From contig NZ_NEUB01001039.1 in the NCBI RefSeq assembly GCF_002910825.1, positions 379-64,378 of the forward strand: DNA of 64,000 bases. The letters run 5' to 3'. Shown in pieces: positions 33,324 to 42,408 of this stretch. Within the stretch, counting starts at the first letter, position 1. The number at the start of each line of letters is the position of its first letter. Made by a program: the position numbers and the translations under genes. Source of the stretch: Streptomyces sp. SM1 (lineage in GTDB: Bacteria; Actinomycetota; Actinomycetes; Streptomycetales; Streptomycetaceae). The notes below the pieces were generated by a model that ran no database searches, had not been told where the DNA came from, and saw nothing but the letters and a program-made list of their open reading frames with translations.

Positions 33324-34628
33324 TCAGAAGCCGCGTAGCGGCTCGCCTGCCTTCAAGTGGTCGAGACGTTCGGAGAGCCGCCGGCTCATCAGGTGTTGGG
33401 ACGCCTGGGAGGCGCGCTTCGAGGCAGTCGCGTGCTCAGCCGAGTCGCCGCGCAGCCGGGCCAGCTCGGCCTCGGTGATCAGGAGTTCAACCGTGTCCCG
33501 TGTCCGGTCCGACGGAAGGGCCGACGCCTCCTTCAGGGCCTGTACCCCCTGTTCGGCCAGCCCTGCCACGGCGAATGCCCATGCCGCCTGCCCCTCCAAC
33601 TCGCGCAGGTCGAACCACTCCAGCCAGGTCGGGCCGGTGCTGCTCTGAGCGCGGGCGAAGAACTCGCGGGCACGCTTCACCGCAGCCACGACATGGTCCG
33701 TCTGCTCGTTCAGCGCCCATGCTCGCGCTTCGGTCACGCACGCGTAGGCCCTGACGAGGGGAGGCGTCCCCTCGGCCGCCAGGACAGCACTGCGGGCGTG
33801 CGCGAGGACGTCGGCCCGCCCGCCCTGGGTCGCAGCCAGTCGGGCTTGGTGGATGTGGACCCGGGTGATGCGGGCGCGGTCGCCGATCGCCTGGGCGAGC
33901 CGCATCGCCTGAAGGTCGTATCGCTGGGCCAGGCCGGGGAGCTGGTCGTCGTAGGCCATCGACGCCATCGCGAGTACCGCGTCCACCACGCTGCCGTACA
34001 GCCGGCGCCCGGTCCGCGCGGAGAAGCTCCCGTTCAACATCGGCGTGGCGTGCGTGTCCATCATCGACGCGAACACCCCGCGGAACTTGCCCCCGCCGTG
34101 CTGCGAGTCCAGCCTTCCGTACAACCTGGTCTGCTCGTCAAGCAGGTCGATGTCCGCCGCCGTGACCTTGTGCCGTCCCTGGCCACCGATAACGGCGTCC
34201 GCCGGCATCACGAGTGCCTCCCGCGACGCAGGACCGAACACGCTCGGAGAGAACGCGCTCTTGACCACGTTGCGCCTGCGCATGGCATCCAAGGCCCACA
34301 GCTTGGAGAGCATGCGCACGGCGTGGGGGACGTCCAAGTACTCCAACGACTGTGCCGCGACCAGGCCGGTGTCAGACGGCCAGCCCAAGCTCTCCGGCGT
34401 CACGACCCGGTTCAGCGCTGCCGACAGCACGTAACATGCGGCGGCTGCCAGGTCGTCGCCGGGCGTCGCGCCCTTGCACCACCGCGAGACGGTGCTCGTG
34501 ACCACCGAATAGGGCAGACGGATCGCTTCGCACCGTGCGCCGATCCGGCGGGCGAAGCCGCTCATCGACCAGTCCAGCATCTCAAGGTGCTTGAGTAAGA
34601 CCTCGTTGCGCTCCGATCTCGGACTCAT
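33324..34628 (-). CDS. XRE/tetratricopeptide-type transcriptional regulator
   Basis: 434 residues from ATG 34628. The N-terminal 80 residues include WSMSGFARRIGARCEAIRL and VVTSTVSRWCKGATPGDDLAAAACYVLS, a degenerate helix-turn-helix found in many Streptomyces regulators. The rest is helical with TPR-like repeats (VRAYACVTEARAWALNEQTDHVVAAVKRAREFF). It is convergent with the methyltransferase gene and might control either the peptide cluster or the nuclease operon. Ligand is unknown. Confidence 0.75.
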   Translation of the reverse strand: MSPRSERNEVLLKHLEMLDWSMSGFARRIGARCEAIRLPYSVVTSTVSRWCKGATPGDDLAAAACYVLSAALNRVVTPESLGWPSDTGLVAAQSLEYLDVPHAVRMLSKLWALDAMRRRNVVKSAFSPSVFGPASREALVMPADAVIGGQGRHKVTAADIDLLDEQTRLYGRLDSQHGGGKFRGVFASMMDTHATPMLNGSFSARTGRRLYGSVVDAVLAMASMAYDDQLPGLAQRYDLQAMRLAQAIGDRARITRVHIHQARLAATQGGRADVLAHARSAVLAAEGTPPLVRAYACVTEARAWALNEQTDHVVAAVKRAREFFARAQSSTGPTWLEWFDLRELEGQAAWAFAVAGLAEQGVQALKEASALPSDRTRDTVELLITEAELARLRGDSAEHATASKRASQASQHLMSRRLSERLDHLKAGEPLRGF

Positions 34629-34773
34629 CGTCGCGCCGCCCATCCCGGTGGGGACAGGAAGAGAACCGGAGCGTCGACGGCTGGGCCCCGAGCGCCCGGG
34701 TGCCTCGGCTTGCTGCGGCTTCGGCGGGCCTGTGGGCCGAAGCTCTCCAGGACCAGCGTTGTCCGGCTGACGG

Positions 34774-35376
34774 TCATCGCTGGTCCTTCGAGATACGGCG
34801 GATGACGAGAGGTGAAGGAGTGCGGATCGCCGGCCAGGTGCCCCGGGTCGCCGACAGCAGCGGATCCTGCTGCCCGGTCCGCCCACCGATCGGGTCCGTC
34901 TCGCCCGTTGCGGGCTCGGGATGCTGGTCGTATATCGAGACGTGACGGAGAAAGGCGTGGATGGCGGACGGCGCGTACCCGAAGTACTTGCCGCGCTCTG
35001 CGTCGTCCCAGGGCTGTCGAGGGCCCCAGTCGACGGTGTGACAGGTGTCGAAGTAGACCGACAGGCCGAGCCGGATACGCGGAAAGCCAGGTCGACCCCG
35101 AAGGGCCGCCCAGACACGCACGGCGTCGGTCACGGTGCCCACGGACAGGTAGCCACCCCTGCGGGTGCCGCCGACGGGCACCGCGAGGAGCACGTCGCCG
35201 TCCACCTTCACACCGACCGCGCAGTCGAGGAGGTCCGGTTCGGCAAGGCGCTGCCGGAACCAGGTGTAGTCCTCGGCACACCCCTGGGGCGAGGGACGGC
35301 AGAGCGGCGCGGCAATGCGCGCGACCAGGGAGCGGGGCATGCGGAGCGTGTGCCTTCCGCCGTGGCCTTCGGTCAT
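34774..35376 (-). CDS. hypothetical protein, last gene of the EEP operon
   Basis: 200 residues; ATG 35376 (MTEGHGGRHTLRMPRS) overlaps the stop of the upstream EEP gene by 4 bp, which decides the start. The conserved-looking core is FRQRLAEPDLLDCAVGVKVDGDVLLAVPVGGTRRGGYLSVG followed by RPGFPRIRLGLSVYFDTCHTVDWGP; the C-terminus is disordered. It resembles uncharacterised Streptomyces proteins; I assign no function. Confidence 0.6.
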   Translation of the reverse strand: MTEGHGGRHTLRMPRSLVARIAAPLCRPSPQGCAEDYTWFRQRLAEPDLLDCAVGVKVDGDVLLAVPVGGTRRGGYLSVGTVTDAVRVWAALRGRPGFPRIRLGLSVYFDTCHTVDWGPRQPWDDAERGKYFGYAPSAIHAFLRHVSIYDQHPEPATGETDPIGGRTGQQDPLLSATRGTWPAIRTPSPLVIRRISKDQR

Positions 35377-36269
35377 GCCGTGCGGCTGATCGGGTTGTTG
35401 AGGATGTTGGTGAGGGTGTCCCGGTCCAGGCGCACCACGACCGTGTGGTGGTCGGATAAGCCCTTCATATTGATGACCTCGACCTCGCGCACGGCAGGCA
35501 GGAGCTGCTTGCTGGCGTAGATCCGGTCGATGCGCGAGTCCGGCCCGTGCGTTTCGTAGGCGTCGACCGTCGGCGCGACTGCGGCGGTGTTGCCCGCGGT
35601 GGTGGCGAGGTGGCGGGCGACGTCCTGGAGGCCGGCGGTGCGCAGGGTGTCGTCCGGTCGGTCGTCCATCCGGCGCACGTTGTCCAGTCCGATGTAGGAG
35701 CGGTGCGCCCGGTGGGGCTCGTCGGGGATCTCCTCCAGGACGGGCAGGGCCGGATCCCCCGGGGTGCCGGGCACGGGGTAGCTGTTGTTGTCGCCGCCGA
35801 GCAGCGCCGGGTAGTGGACGCGCCGGCCGTCGACCTTGACCCATCTGTCGTTCCACTGGGTCAGCCGCTCGGCCTCCGACAGGCGCGTGGTGGTGGAGCC
35901 GTAGTTGAGGTGGTACGAGCCCACGATCAACGGGACCGCGCCAGGGGCTGTGCCAGCGAGCTGCAGGCTGCGCACGGTCGGCGGGAGCACCCACATGGGG
36001 CCGGTCTTCGGGAACTCGCCGACGGGGGTGAAGAGGTTGGTGTCGTGGTAGAGGGCGGTGCAGCACTCGGGGCCGATCAGTCCGGCCATGCCGAGCACGG
36101 CTTCGGCCGCGTCTGCGAGCGCGTTGCCGTCGTCCTGCGCGTTCCACACCTCCTGCCGCAGGAGCAGATGCAGGTCGAGCGACGCCAACTTGTCGTGCAT
36201 CCGCTGCCACAGTGCGCGGTCGCCGCCGCCGTTGTTCTCGAAGTTGCAGATCGCCGCGTTGATGAGCAT
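35373..36269 (-). CDS. endonuclease/exonuclease/phosphatase (EEP) family protein, copy 1
   Basis: 298 residues with the EEP catalytic order: ICNFENNG (Asn/Glu), LHLLLRQEVWN, ALLGGDNNSYPV (GDxN), DSRIDRIYAS and MKGLSDHHTVVVRL (SDH). The fold covers DNase I, exonuclease III, sphingomyelinases and phosphoinositide phosphatases. There is no signal peptide, so it should be cytoplasmic. A 26-bp gap separates it from copy 2. NxE is present but spacing and the substrate loops differ from ExoIII, so DNA repair cannot be assumed. Confidence 0.8.
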   Translation of the reverse strand: MLINAAICNFENNGGGDRALWQRMHDKLASLDLHLLLRQEVWNAQDDGNALADAAEAVLGMAGLIGPECCTALYHDTNLFTPVGEFPKTGPMWVLPPTVRSLQLAGTAPGAVPLIVGSYHLNYGSTTTRLSEAERLTQWNDRWVKVDGRRVHYPALLGGDNNSYPVPGTPGDPALPVLEEIPDEPHRAHRSYIGLDNVRRMDDRPDDTLRTAGLQDVARHLATTAGNTAAVAPTVDAYETHGPDSRIDRIYASKQLLPAVREVEVINMKGLSDHHTVVVRLDRDTLTNILNNPISRTA

Positions 36270-36295
36270 GGAGATTTCCCCCAGAGATAGAAGTG

Positions 36296-37189
36296 TCAGC
36301 GGGCAGGCGTGAGGACCTGGCGGAGGACGTTGAGGTCGAACCGCGCGACGAGCAGGGCGTGGTCGGACACCTCCCGCACCTCGTCGGTCGCCAGGACGTC
36401 GAAGCCGATGAGGGCCGGGGCGAGATCGGGGGTGCCGTACATGCGGTCGATGCGCTGAGCCGCCCCCTGGTCGGTGCGCTTCAGACTCGCCGTCGCCGCG
36501 AGCGCGCCGGGCCGGCCGAGGGTGGTGGCGGCGTGCAGGCCGAGATCGGTGAAGACCGGATCGCCGCCGGAGAGGATCTCATCCGGCCGGGTGTCCGAGA
36601 CGCGGCGGCCGTCACGCTCGATGGTGCGGTGCTGGTAGTGGACGCGGTCCGCGACTTTGTCCCAGTCCGGGAGCGCCACGGACTCCAGTGCCGTCTGGTG
36701 CGGGTAGCTGTTGGCGTCCATCCCGACGAGGGCGCTCCGGCCGTGGTCGGCGAGCGTGGTGAGCCTCCTCGCCTCGGTCGCGCGCATGTCCGGGTCGAAG
36801 TGGCACAGGTGGGCCGACGCCAGATCCAGTGACTTCGGACACCCCTTGAGGCGGACACGGGGATTGCAGATCGGCTTCCACGCCAGGTCGTGCTCGAACT
36901 CGCCGTCGACGAGGAACAGGGCGGGATCGACCATCACGCCGACGGGGTTGCGGCTGCGCCCCTCGCGTGGCGCGGCCATAAACGGCGTGAGGCCGCCGAG
37001 CCGGTTGGCCTCGGCGTACAGGTCGGCCTTCCCCCGGTCCCACGCGCCGGTCAGCTCCTGGCGCAGCACGATGTGCGGTTCGATGTCGGCGAGGATGTCG
37101 CGGGCCAGGTCGCGGTGGTCGTCGCCTCCGCTCGGGCCGCGGCCGTTGTACTCGATGTTCCAACAGACGACGCGCAGTTCATCGGTCAC
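36296..37189 (-). CDS. EEP family protein, copy 2
   Basis: 297 residues: VVCWNIEYNGRGPSGGDDH (NxE), PHIVLRQELTGAWD, SALVGMDANSYP (GxDxN), AQRIDRMYGT and REVSDHALLVARF. It shares the RQE and IDR-Y signatures with copies 1 and 4 and so is a paralogue rather than a housekeeping nuclease. Start ATG 37189 lies 54 bp downstream of copy 3. Cytoplasmic by sequence. Confidence 0.8.
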   Translation of the reverse strand: MTDELRVVCWNIEYNGRGPSGGDDHRDLARDILADIEPHIVLRQELTGAWDRGKADLYAEANRLGGLTPFMAAPREGRSRNPVGVMVDPALFLVDGEFEHDLAWKPICNPRVRLKGCPKSLDLASAHLCHFDPDMRATEARRLTTLADHGRSALVGMDANSYPHQTALESVALPDWDKVADRVHYQHRTIERDGRRVSDTRPDEILSGGDPVFTDLGLHAATTLGRPGALAATASLKRTDQGAAQRIDRMYGTPDLAPALIGFDVLATDEVREVSDHALLVARFDLNVLRQVLTPAR

Positions 37190-37243
37190 GTGTGGGTTCT
37201 CCTTGCTGACGGTCTCGACGGTGGACGGGCGCGGCGGCGCGGT

Positions 37244-38080
37244 TCACCGGTCGGGGGTGAGAGCTGCATCCGCCTGGGGCAGTTCGAGCGTGACGATGAA
37301 CGGCAGGTGGTCGCTCAGGCCCCGGGCTTCCTCGGTATCGGGGACCTCGCACCCGGTGAGGGCGGGAGCGAGGTCCGGCGCGAGGAGGATGTGATCCGAG
37401 CGGTGGTCCCACCGCTCGGCGTCGCTCCAGTAGCCGGCCGTGCGTGGCACCGGGATGCCGAGCGTCGCGACAGGATCGATGAAGCCTGCGTGCACGAGCT
37501 TGGCCATCGCCAGGCGGTCACTGCCGCCGTAGCTGCCGTCGGCCAGTTGCGACCGGTGGCGGGAGTGCAGTTCGGCCGGAATGACTCCCCAGTCCTCCAG
37601 CTCCTCGTCGACGACACCTTGGACGTTCAGGTCTCCGGCCAGGACGACGCGCCGGCCGGCGGCGCCGTACTCGGTCAGCCAGTCGGCTTCGCGGGAGCGG
37701 CTGCTGCCGCTGAAGGGCGCCAGGTGAGTGTTGAGTACGGTGAGTTCGCGGCCATCCACGGTGAGGTGGGCCCGCGAGACGACGTGGTGGAAGGTGCCTT
37801 CTGCGACATCGAGGTGGAACGCCGTGCACCGCACGCGGGGCCACCGGTAGAGCGTGACCAGGTGGCAGTTGTGGCTATTCGACGGGGCGAACTGCGCCTG
37901 CATTCCAAGAAGTTCGGCGAAGCCGAGCATGCGGGCGTAGCCGCCCTCGTCCCACCTCTTCGCCTCCTGCAGGCACAGGACGTCCAGGTTCTGCGCCCGC
38001 AGGAACTCCGCCTGGGCGCGCCAGCGTTCACCGCCGCCGTTGAGCAGGTTGTACGTACCCAGCCGCACGGTGATGGTCAT
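37244..38080 (-). CDS. EEP family protein, copy 3
   Basis: 278 residues: LGTYNLLNGGGERW, LDVLCLQEAKRWDEGG, RVVLAGDLNVQG, HRSDHILLAPDLAPALTG and ARGLSDHLPFIVTLEL. It has the more canonical LQE and GDLN forms, closer to general EEP enzymes than copies 1 and 2. The first catalytic position is NLL rather than NxE, worth noting for activity. Start overlaps the stop of copy 4 by ATGA. Confidence 0.8.
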   Translation of the reverse strand: MTITVRLGTYNLLNGGGERWRAQAEFLRAQNLDVLCLQEAKRWDEGGYARMLGFAELLGMQAQFAPSNSHNCHLVTLYRWPRVRCTAFHLDVAEGTFHHVVSRAHLTVDGRELTVLNTHLAPFSGSSRSREADWLTEYGAAGRRVVLAGDLNVQGVVDEELEDWGVIPAELHSRHRSQLADGSYGGSDRLAMAKLVHAGFIDPVATLGIPVPRTAGYWSDAERWDHRSDHILLAPDLAPALTGCEVPDTEEARGLSDHLPFIVTLELPQADAALTPDR

Positions 38081-39006
38081 GCCGCACCGCCGGCAGCCGC
38101 CGGGTGGCGGCCGCGGACCGACGCGGCGTGCCGGTTGTCGTGCGGCTGATACATCGCTGCAGACCGGTGCAGGATGGTGCGCATCTGCGCGAAGTCGAAC
38201 TCGGCACGCAGAGGCAGGTGGTCGGACAGCCGGCGCAATTCAGGGCTGTCGCAGACGGTGAAGCTGGTCAGGGCTGGGGCGAGTTCCGCGCTGAGGTATC
38301 CGCGGTCGATGCAGTACCTGGGGCCTTTCGGTCGGCCGGGGTGGTCGCGGTAGCCGGAGCTGGGGGCCAGAGCTTCGGGCTGATCGAGGTGCTCGGCGGC
38401 GTGGCGTGCCATCTCGACGTAGCCGGCCGCCAGCAGTTCACGGTCGGGGCGCACGTCTGTGTGCCGCCGGCCGGCGCAGTCGTAGGTGCGGTTGGCGACG
38501 AAGGCGTGGTCGGTGTAGTCGTCCCAGCGGATGTCCGTGCCGACGCGATAGCTGTTCCAGTCGCCGAAGATCATGGCCAGCCAGCCGGGTTTGGCGAGAG
38601 TGGTGCACCAGCGGGACTCGGTCAGGCGGTGCTCGGGCGACCAGTAGCAGGTGTGCATGCTGACGGCGCTGATCTGCCGGGGGCTGAGGGTGCCGTCAGC
38701 GTCGCGGAGGCGGACGGCGAGGTTCGCCGGCGCGTGCCAGGGTGCCCATGCCTGCGGGTATTCCTCCGTGCACACCAGCGGTCCATCGCGGCGGACGAAG
38801 ATCGCGTTGTCGTTGGAGCTGCCGGGTCGCGGGACAGCGATATGGCCGTCCATGTCCAGGAGTTCCGACACCCGGGCGAGCTGGTCCGGTTGGACTTCCT
38901 GCTGGAAGAAGATGTCAGGGCGCTGCTCCTGGACCCAGCGGGCGCCCGCCTCCAGGTTGATGCCCTTCTCCAGATTCCAGTTCAGAACGGTGATCGATTC
39001 GTTCAT
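38077..39006 (-). CDS. EEP family protein, copy 4
   Basis: 309 residues from ATG 39006 (MNESITVLNWNLEKG), chosen because it overlaps the DUF6624 gene stop at 39003. Motifs: LNWNLEKG, PDIFFQQEVQPDQL, MIFGDWNSYRVG, RYCIDRGYLSAELAPALTSF, RRLSDHLPLRAEF. All EEP catalytic positions are present. The C-terminus ends with a low-complexity Ala/Gly tail. First of the four tandem copies in transcription order. Confidence 0.8.
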   Translation of the reverse strand: MNESITVLNWNLEKGINLEAGARWVQEQRPDIFFQQEVQPDQLARVSELLDMDGHIAVPRPGSSNDNAIFVRRDGPLVCTEEYPQAWAPWHAPANLAVRLRDADGTLSPRQISAVSMHTCYWSPEHRLTESRWCTTLAKPGWLAMIFGDWNSYRVGTDIRWDDYTDHAFVANRTYDCAGRRHTDVRPDRELLAAGYVEMARHAAEHLDQPEALAPSSGYRDHPGRPKGPRYCIDRGYLSAELAPALTSFTVCDSPELRRLSDHLPLRAEFDFAQMRTILHRSAAMYQPHDNRHAASVRGRHPAAAGGAA

Positions 39007-39692
39007 GCCGCGCACCTCTCGGGCAAGGAGAAGGGGATCGGGTCCGCTGTAGCGGAGGTCGATAAGGAGCCGAGCGGCCCGTGGCGCTCGCGGAGGTGCC
39101 GGGCCTGCTCGGCGTAGGGAGGCAGGTCAGCGCCGGCCCTTCGGGTGTCGAGCTGCGCGAGGTCGGCGATCGGGTGCGGCTGGAGCTGCCCATCAGAGCG
39201 GTACCAGTGCTGGGTGCCGTACAGCTGGGGCTGCCTGGCGTTGACGAGGCAGCGGTCGTGCAGGTGAGCCAGCTGGGCACGAGTGGCTTCACCCGCTGTT
39301 ACGGCCACTTGGAGCAGTCGCAGAAGCCTCTGCTGAAAAGCCGGATCGTGGTCGCAGTGGACCGCGATACTCACGGCCGCCTGGCACGCGTTCTGGCCCA
39401 CCGTCCGGCGCCCCGGCCACTGCCTGAGGCTCTCCACGATGCGGTGCAGCGCCACGGCGTTGTCCTGCTGCGCCTTCTGGGTGGCCGTGAGGGCATCTGC
39501 TGCCATGCGGACGCGTTCCGGCCCGGGCGTGCGCCACTGCTCTCTGGTGATTTCCACGCGGCTCAGCAGTTCGGCAGCGAACGCGGCGTGACTCGGGCTC
39601 GACTCGTACGGCTCGCTCACGGTGTCACCGGCCTGGAGGGTCCTGCCGACCAACGGCCGCGCTTTGTGTTGCCAGTCTGCCCGTGGCGGCAC
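39003..39692 (-). CDS. DUF6624-like protein
   Basis: 229 residues. The region QQDNAVALHRIVESLRQWPGRRTVGQNACQAAVSIAVHCDHDPAFQQRLLRLL with HLHDRCLVNARQPQLYGTQHWYRSDGQLQPHPIADLAQLDTRRA matches the DUF6624 pattern (HDR-L, Q-YGTQ). Function of the family is unknown. It is coupled to EEP copy 4 and lies within the same operon. Confidence 0.7.
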   Translation of the reverse strand: MPPRADWQHKARPLVGRTLQAGDTVSEPYESSPSHAAFAAELLSRVEITREQWRTPGPERVRMAADALTATQKAQQDNAVALHRIVESLRQWPGRRTVGQNACQAAVSIAVHCDHDPAFQQRLLRLLQVAVTAGEATRAQLAHLHDRCLVNARQPQLYGTQHWYRSDGQLQPHPIADLAQLDTRRAGADLPPYAEQARHLRERHGPLGSLSTSATADPIPFSLPERCAA

Positions 39693-39952
39693 TGAGCCCG
39701 CGCAAGCGGAGCCATGGTGGGGGATGAGGGGGTGTTGAAGCTGGCGAAGGGCCCTATGTCGCGGAAGCCCGGGGGCGGCACGCGGACCGTGAGCAGAAGA
39801 CGTGTCAGCTGCAGCGACACCCGTAGCCAGAGGTCACCGCTCAGGGAGAACCGGGTCTTCACGGCACCGCCCCCTCTGGAGTGGACGGCCGCGCCGTGCC
39901 GCCGCAGTGCCCGACCGTCTTTCGGCCTGTCCGGCAGGGTCACCTTGCTCAT
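39617..39952 (-). CDS. possible small coupled protein
   Basis: ATG 39952 overlaps the GNAT-like gene stop by ATGA and reads MSKVTLPDRPKDGRALRRH, with SLSGDLWLRVSLQLTRLLLTVRVPP in the middle. It would overlap the start of the DUF6624 gene by 76 bp. The position in a tightly coupled operon is the only support; composition past residue 75 is poor, so the real end or even the gene is uncertain. Confidence 0.3.
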   Translation of the reverse strand: MSKVTLPDRPKDGRALRRHGAAVHSRGGGAVKTRFSLSGDLWLRVSLQLTRLLLTVRVPPPGFRDIGPFASFNTPSSPTMAPLARAQCRHGQTGNTKRGRWSAGPSRPVTP

Positions 39953-40629
39953 GAAGCGGGCTCCTTCTCCGCGGACACTGCGGGCAGTACGGGGATCTCC
40001 GTGGTGATGAAGGCGTCGAGACTGTCCGCGCGGCACGCATCTGCGGTCAGCAGGACGACCAGTCCGTCGGGCGGGCCCGCCGACCGGTGACGGTTCCACC
40101 CGCACTCGTCCACCAGATGACCGATGAGGCGCTCGCCGGCGGAGTCACGGTGGTGGCGAAGGGGGACGGTGCACGCCACCCGGGTGTAGTCACACAGGGC
40201 GGCGTAATGGCGGGCCCAGATCGTCAGGAGCCAGCCGATCCTGTAGCCGACGCCTGGGGCGGCAGCGGCGCAGGACAACGCCAGTGTCGGCTGAGCGGTG
40301 TCGGAGTCCGTCCACGGCGGCGCGGCCAGAGCGGTCCGATCGAGTTGGAGGCAGGCGACGAAGGCGTTGTCGTCGGTGTCTACAAGGACGGCCATCTCGC
40401 GCTCGTCGCGCAAGGAATCGAGTATCGGCCGGGCGCTCTCCGCGGGCAGCTCGCGCTCTCGGCGCCAAGTCATGACCTGGGCGCTGAGCACTTCGTATTC
40501 GGTACGTCCGTCCAGGTGACGGATCAGGTACGGAGGTGTGGTGGGGTGCACGGAGCTTCCGGCGGAATGAGGGCTTGGCGCAGGCCCGAGGAGGGTGCCG
40601 GGTGCGCCTATGGAGGCGTTGTTGGTCAC
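39949..40629 (-). CDS. GNAT-like hypothetical protein (paralogue of the 41.2 kb gene)
   Basis: 226 residues from GTG 40629, which overlaps the upstream stop (GTGA). YLIRHLDGRTEYEVLSAQVMTWRRERELP is followed by AFVACLQLDRTAL, and WLLTIWARHYAALCDYTRVACTVPLRHHRDSAGERLIGHLVDECGWNRHR occupies the place of a GNAT acetyl-CoA region. The arrangement is the same as in the protein at 41177-41815, so they are duplicates. A canonical R/Q-x-x-G-x-G/A loop is not evident, so activity is doubtful. Confidence 0.6.
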   Translation of the reverse strand: MTNNASIGAPGTLLGPAPSPHSAGSSVHPTTPPYLIRHLDGRTEYEVLSAQVMTWRRERELPAESARPILDSLRDEREMAVLVDTDDNAFVACLQLDRTALAAPPWTDSDTAQPTLALSCAAAAPGVGYRIGWLLTIWARHYAALCDYTRVACTVPLRHHRDSAGERLIGHLVDECGWNRHRSAGPPDGLVVLLTADACRADSLDAFITTEIPVLPAVSAEKEPAS

Positions 40630-41180
40630 CGGCTGGCCCTGGGGCGCGGGGCGGCGCGGCGCGGGGTGCTGGTGAGGCCGGACGCAGCGGTGAGCGCGCC
40701 GTTGAGCAGCTCGGCGTGGGTGTAGCCGGCGCCGGGCGGGGTGTGCCAGTGCAGGTCGGTGCCGGCGGTGACTTGTGCGGCGGGGATCGTGAGGCGGGTG
40801 CCGGGCCGCAGAAGGCGTACCCCGTGACGGGCCCACGGCCCGGGGCGGACGGTGTCGGGGTCGAGGAGGATGTGCCAGCTGCCGCTGTAGGGGTCGGCGA
40901 GCACCGGCCCGTGCCCACCGGCGGCCTGTAGTAAGGCGATCAGCGGAGGTGCGAGGGTTGCCGGGAGCCGTACGGCGTCGAAGTGCTCGCCGCACCCCCA
41001 GGTACGTAGGCCGCCAGGCGGCGGTACCCACGGCGGCAAGGTGAGGGACGGGGATTCGTACGGGGAGGACGTCAAGCGCATCAATGTGTCCTTGTGGGAT
41101 CGGGGCTGCAGGAGCGCAGCAGCGACAGCGCGTGGAGGTTCTCGGAGCGGGTTTGGGCGGACGAGGTGAAGCGCCGTCAT
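40626..41180 (-). CDS. hypothetical protein
   Basis: 184 residues; the ATG at 41180 overlaps the preceding stop by 4 bp. WGCGEHFDAVRLPATLAPPLIALLQAAGGHGPVLADPYSGSWHILLDPDTV looks like a globular domain resembling the N-terminal part of bifunctional primase-like or unknown Streptomyces proteins; then a Pro/Arg-rich tail. No function assigned. Confidence 0.55.
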   Translation of the reverse strand: MTALHLVRPNPLREPPRAVAAALLQPRSHKDTLMRLTSSPYESPSLTLPPWVPPPGGLRTWGCGEHFDAVRLPATLAPPLIALLQAAGGHGPVLADPYSGSWHILLDPDTVRPGPWARHGVRLLRPGTRLTIPAAQVTAGTDLHWHTPPGAGYTHAELLNGALTAASGLTSTPRRAAPRPRASR

Positions 41181-41815
41181 AGCGCCTTCACCGCCGGGGG
41201 CCCGACTGCGTGCGGATCGGAGATCGCCTCTGTCAGCGCGGGTCTGGCGTGGGCGCGCAGCCGCAGACGGACGACGCGTTCACCGGTCGGACTCCGACTG
41301 GTCGGCGATCGGGTCTCCCACCCGAGGTCGCACAGGTACTTCAGTAACCACTGGGCTGCCTCATCGGCGGCTCCGGGCTGGCACGGAACATCGCACCAGA
41401 TCCACATCAGCCGGCTGTTGGCCGCGTAATCGGCAAGCCACAGGGTCATCATCCGTCCGACCTGGCTCGACCCGGCCGTCACCGGGTCAAGGGAGACCAG
41501 AAGTCCCGGATCGCGGCCGTCGGCGCCCCAGTGCCGCATCTCCGGATCTCTGTGCAGGACAAGAGCGCCGACGAGGATGCCGCCCTCGTAGAACCCAAGG
41601 GCGCCGGCTTCCCGGAGAAGGGCATTGGCGCGATCGGCGGAGACGGTTATGCCCTGTCCAGCGAGCAGGTGGGCGCGGTCTGTGGCCAGGGCCGCGGCTT
41701 CAGCGCGAGCGGCGTCGGTGTTGATCGGCAGCACCTCGTATACGGGCGCCGTGGGCCTACGGCCCGTCGGAGATTGTCGCCGGTCGCCGTCATGGAAGCT
41801 GCCCTGGGCGCTCAT
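41177..41815 (-). CDS. GNAT-like protein
   Basis: 212 residues from ATG 41815, which overlaps the LuxR-type gene stop. Features: VYEVLPINTDAARAEAAALATDRAHLLAGQG, GALGFYEGGILVGALVLHRDPEMRHWGADG, and QVGRMMTLWLADYAANSRLMWIWCDVP where a GNAT CoA-binding helix would be. Distantly GNAT-like; substrate unknown. Its paralogue is 39949-40629. Confidence 0.6.
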   Translation of the reverse strand: MSAQGSFHDGDRRQSPTGRRPTAPVYEVLPINTDAARAEAAALATDRAHLLAGQGITVSADRANALLREAGALGFYEGGILVGALVLHRDPEMRHWGADGRDPGLLVSLDPVTAGSSQVGRMMTLWLADYAANSRLMWIWCDVPCQPGAADEAAQWLLKYLCDLGWETRSPTSRSPTGERVVRLRLRAHARPALTEAISDPHAVGPPAVKAL

Positions 41816-42303
41816 CGGGCGGGCTCCGCCGTAGCCGTTGCTTCGGTCTCGGGCTGAGTGTCCGAGGTGCCGAGAATGCCCCACGTGTGTGCCAGCCCGA
41901 CCAGGTGGGTTGCGTTGCGGGCGTTCCCTTTGTCCACGGTGGCGTCGATTTCGGCGCGCACGTCGTCGGCCGGCACACCGATGGCATTCCCGATGTCGGC
42001 GTTGAGGGTGTGCTTGGCGATGGCCCGTATGACCGTCACTTCGTGCTTGGTGAACGCCGGAACCGTCCCGCTGCTGGCCGGTGGGGGAACCTCCCGGGCG
42101 GCGAGAAGGGTGTGGACGAGGACGGCGCGCGAAGATCCCGGGCAGCCCATCTTCTTGCGGGCCGCACCGAGGTGGCTGGCCACGCCATCCACGGACAGGC
42201 AGACCTGGCTGGCGATCGCCTTGTTGGACACGCCGTAGACGAGTCGCGCGGCGACGCGCCGCTGGTCAGCAGTGAGGGTCGTGGCGGGCAGGGCGGTGGT
42301 CAT
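41812..42303 (-). CDS. LuxR-type DNA-binding protein
   Basis: 163 residues with LTADQRRVAARLVYGVSNKAIASQVCLSVDGVASHLGAARKKMG, a LuxR/GerE-type helix-turn-helix, and a second, weaker copy in FTKHEVTVIRAIAKHTLNADIGNAIGVPADDVRAEIDATVDKG. No receiver domain. It heads the EEP operon and probably autoregulates it. Homologues lie at the head of similar hypothetical operons in Streptomyces. Confidence 0.75.
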   Translation of the reverse strand: MTTALPATTLTADQRRVAARLVYGVSNKAIASQVCLSVDGVASHLGAARKKMGCPGSSRAVLVHTLLAAREVPPPASSGTVPAFTKHEVTVIRAIAKHTLNADIGNAIGVPADDVRAEIDATVDKGNARNATHLVGLAHTWGILGTSDTQPETEATATAEPAR

Positions 42304-42408
42304 GTGGAGTCCTGGGTCGGCGATGTTGTGTGACGAACGCGGGGTGGTGGAGGTGCGCCGGCGGGGACGGCAAGCACTGTCTCCGCCGACGCGGTAGCGG
42401 CGCCGCTT

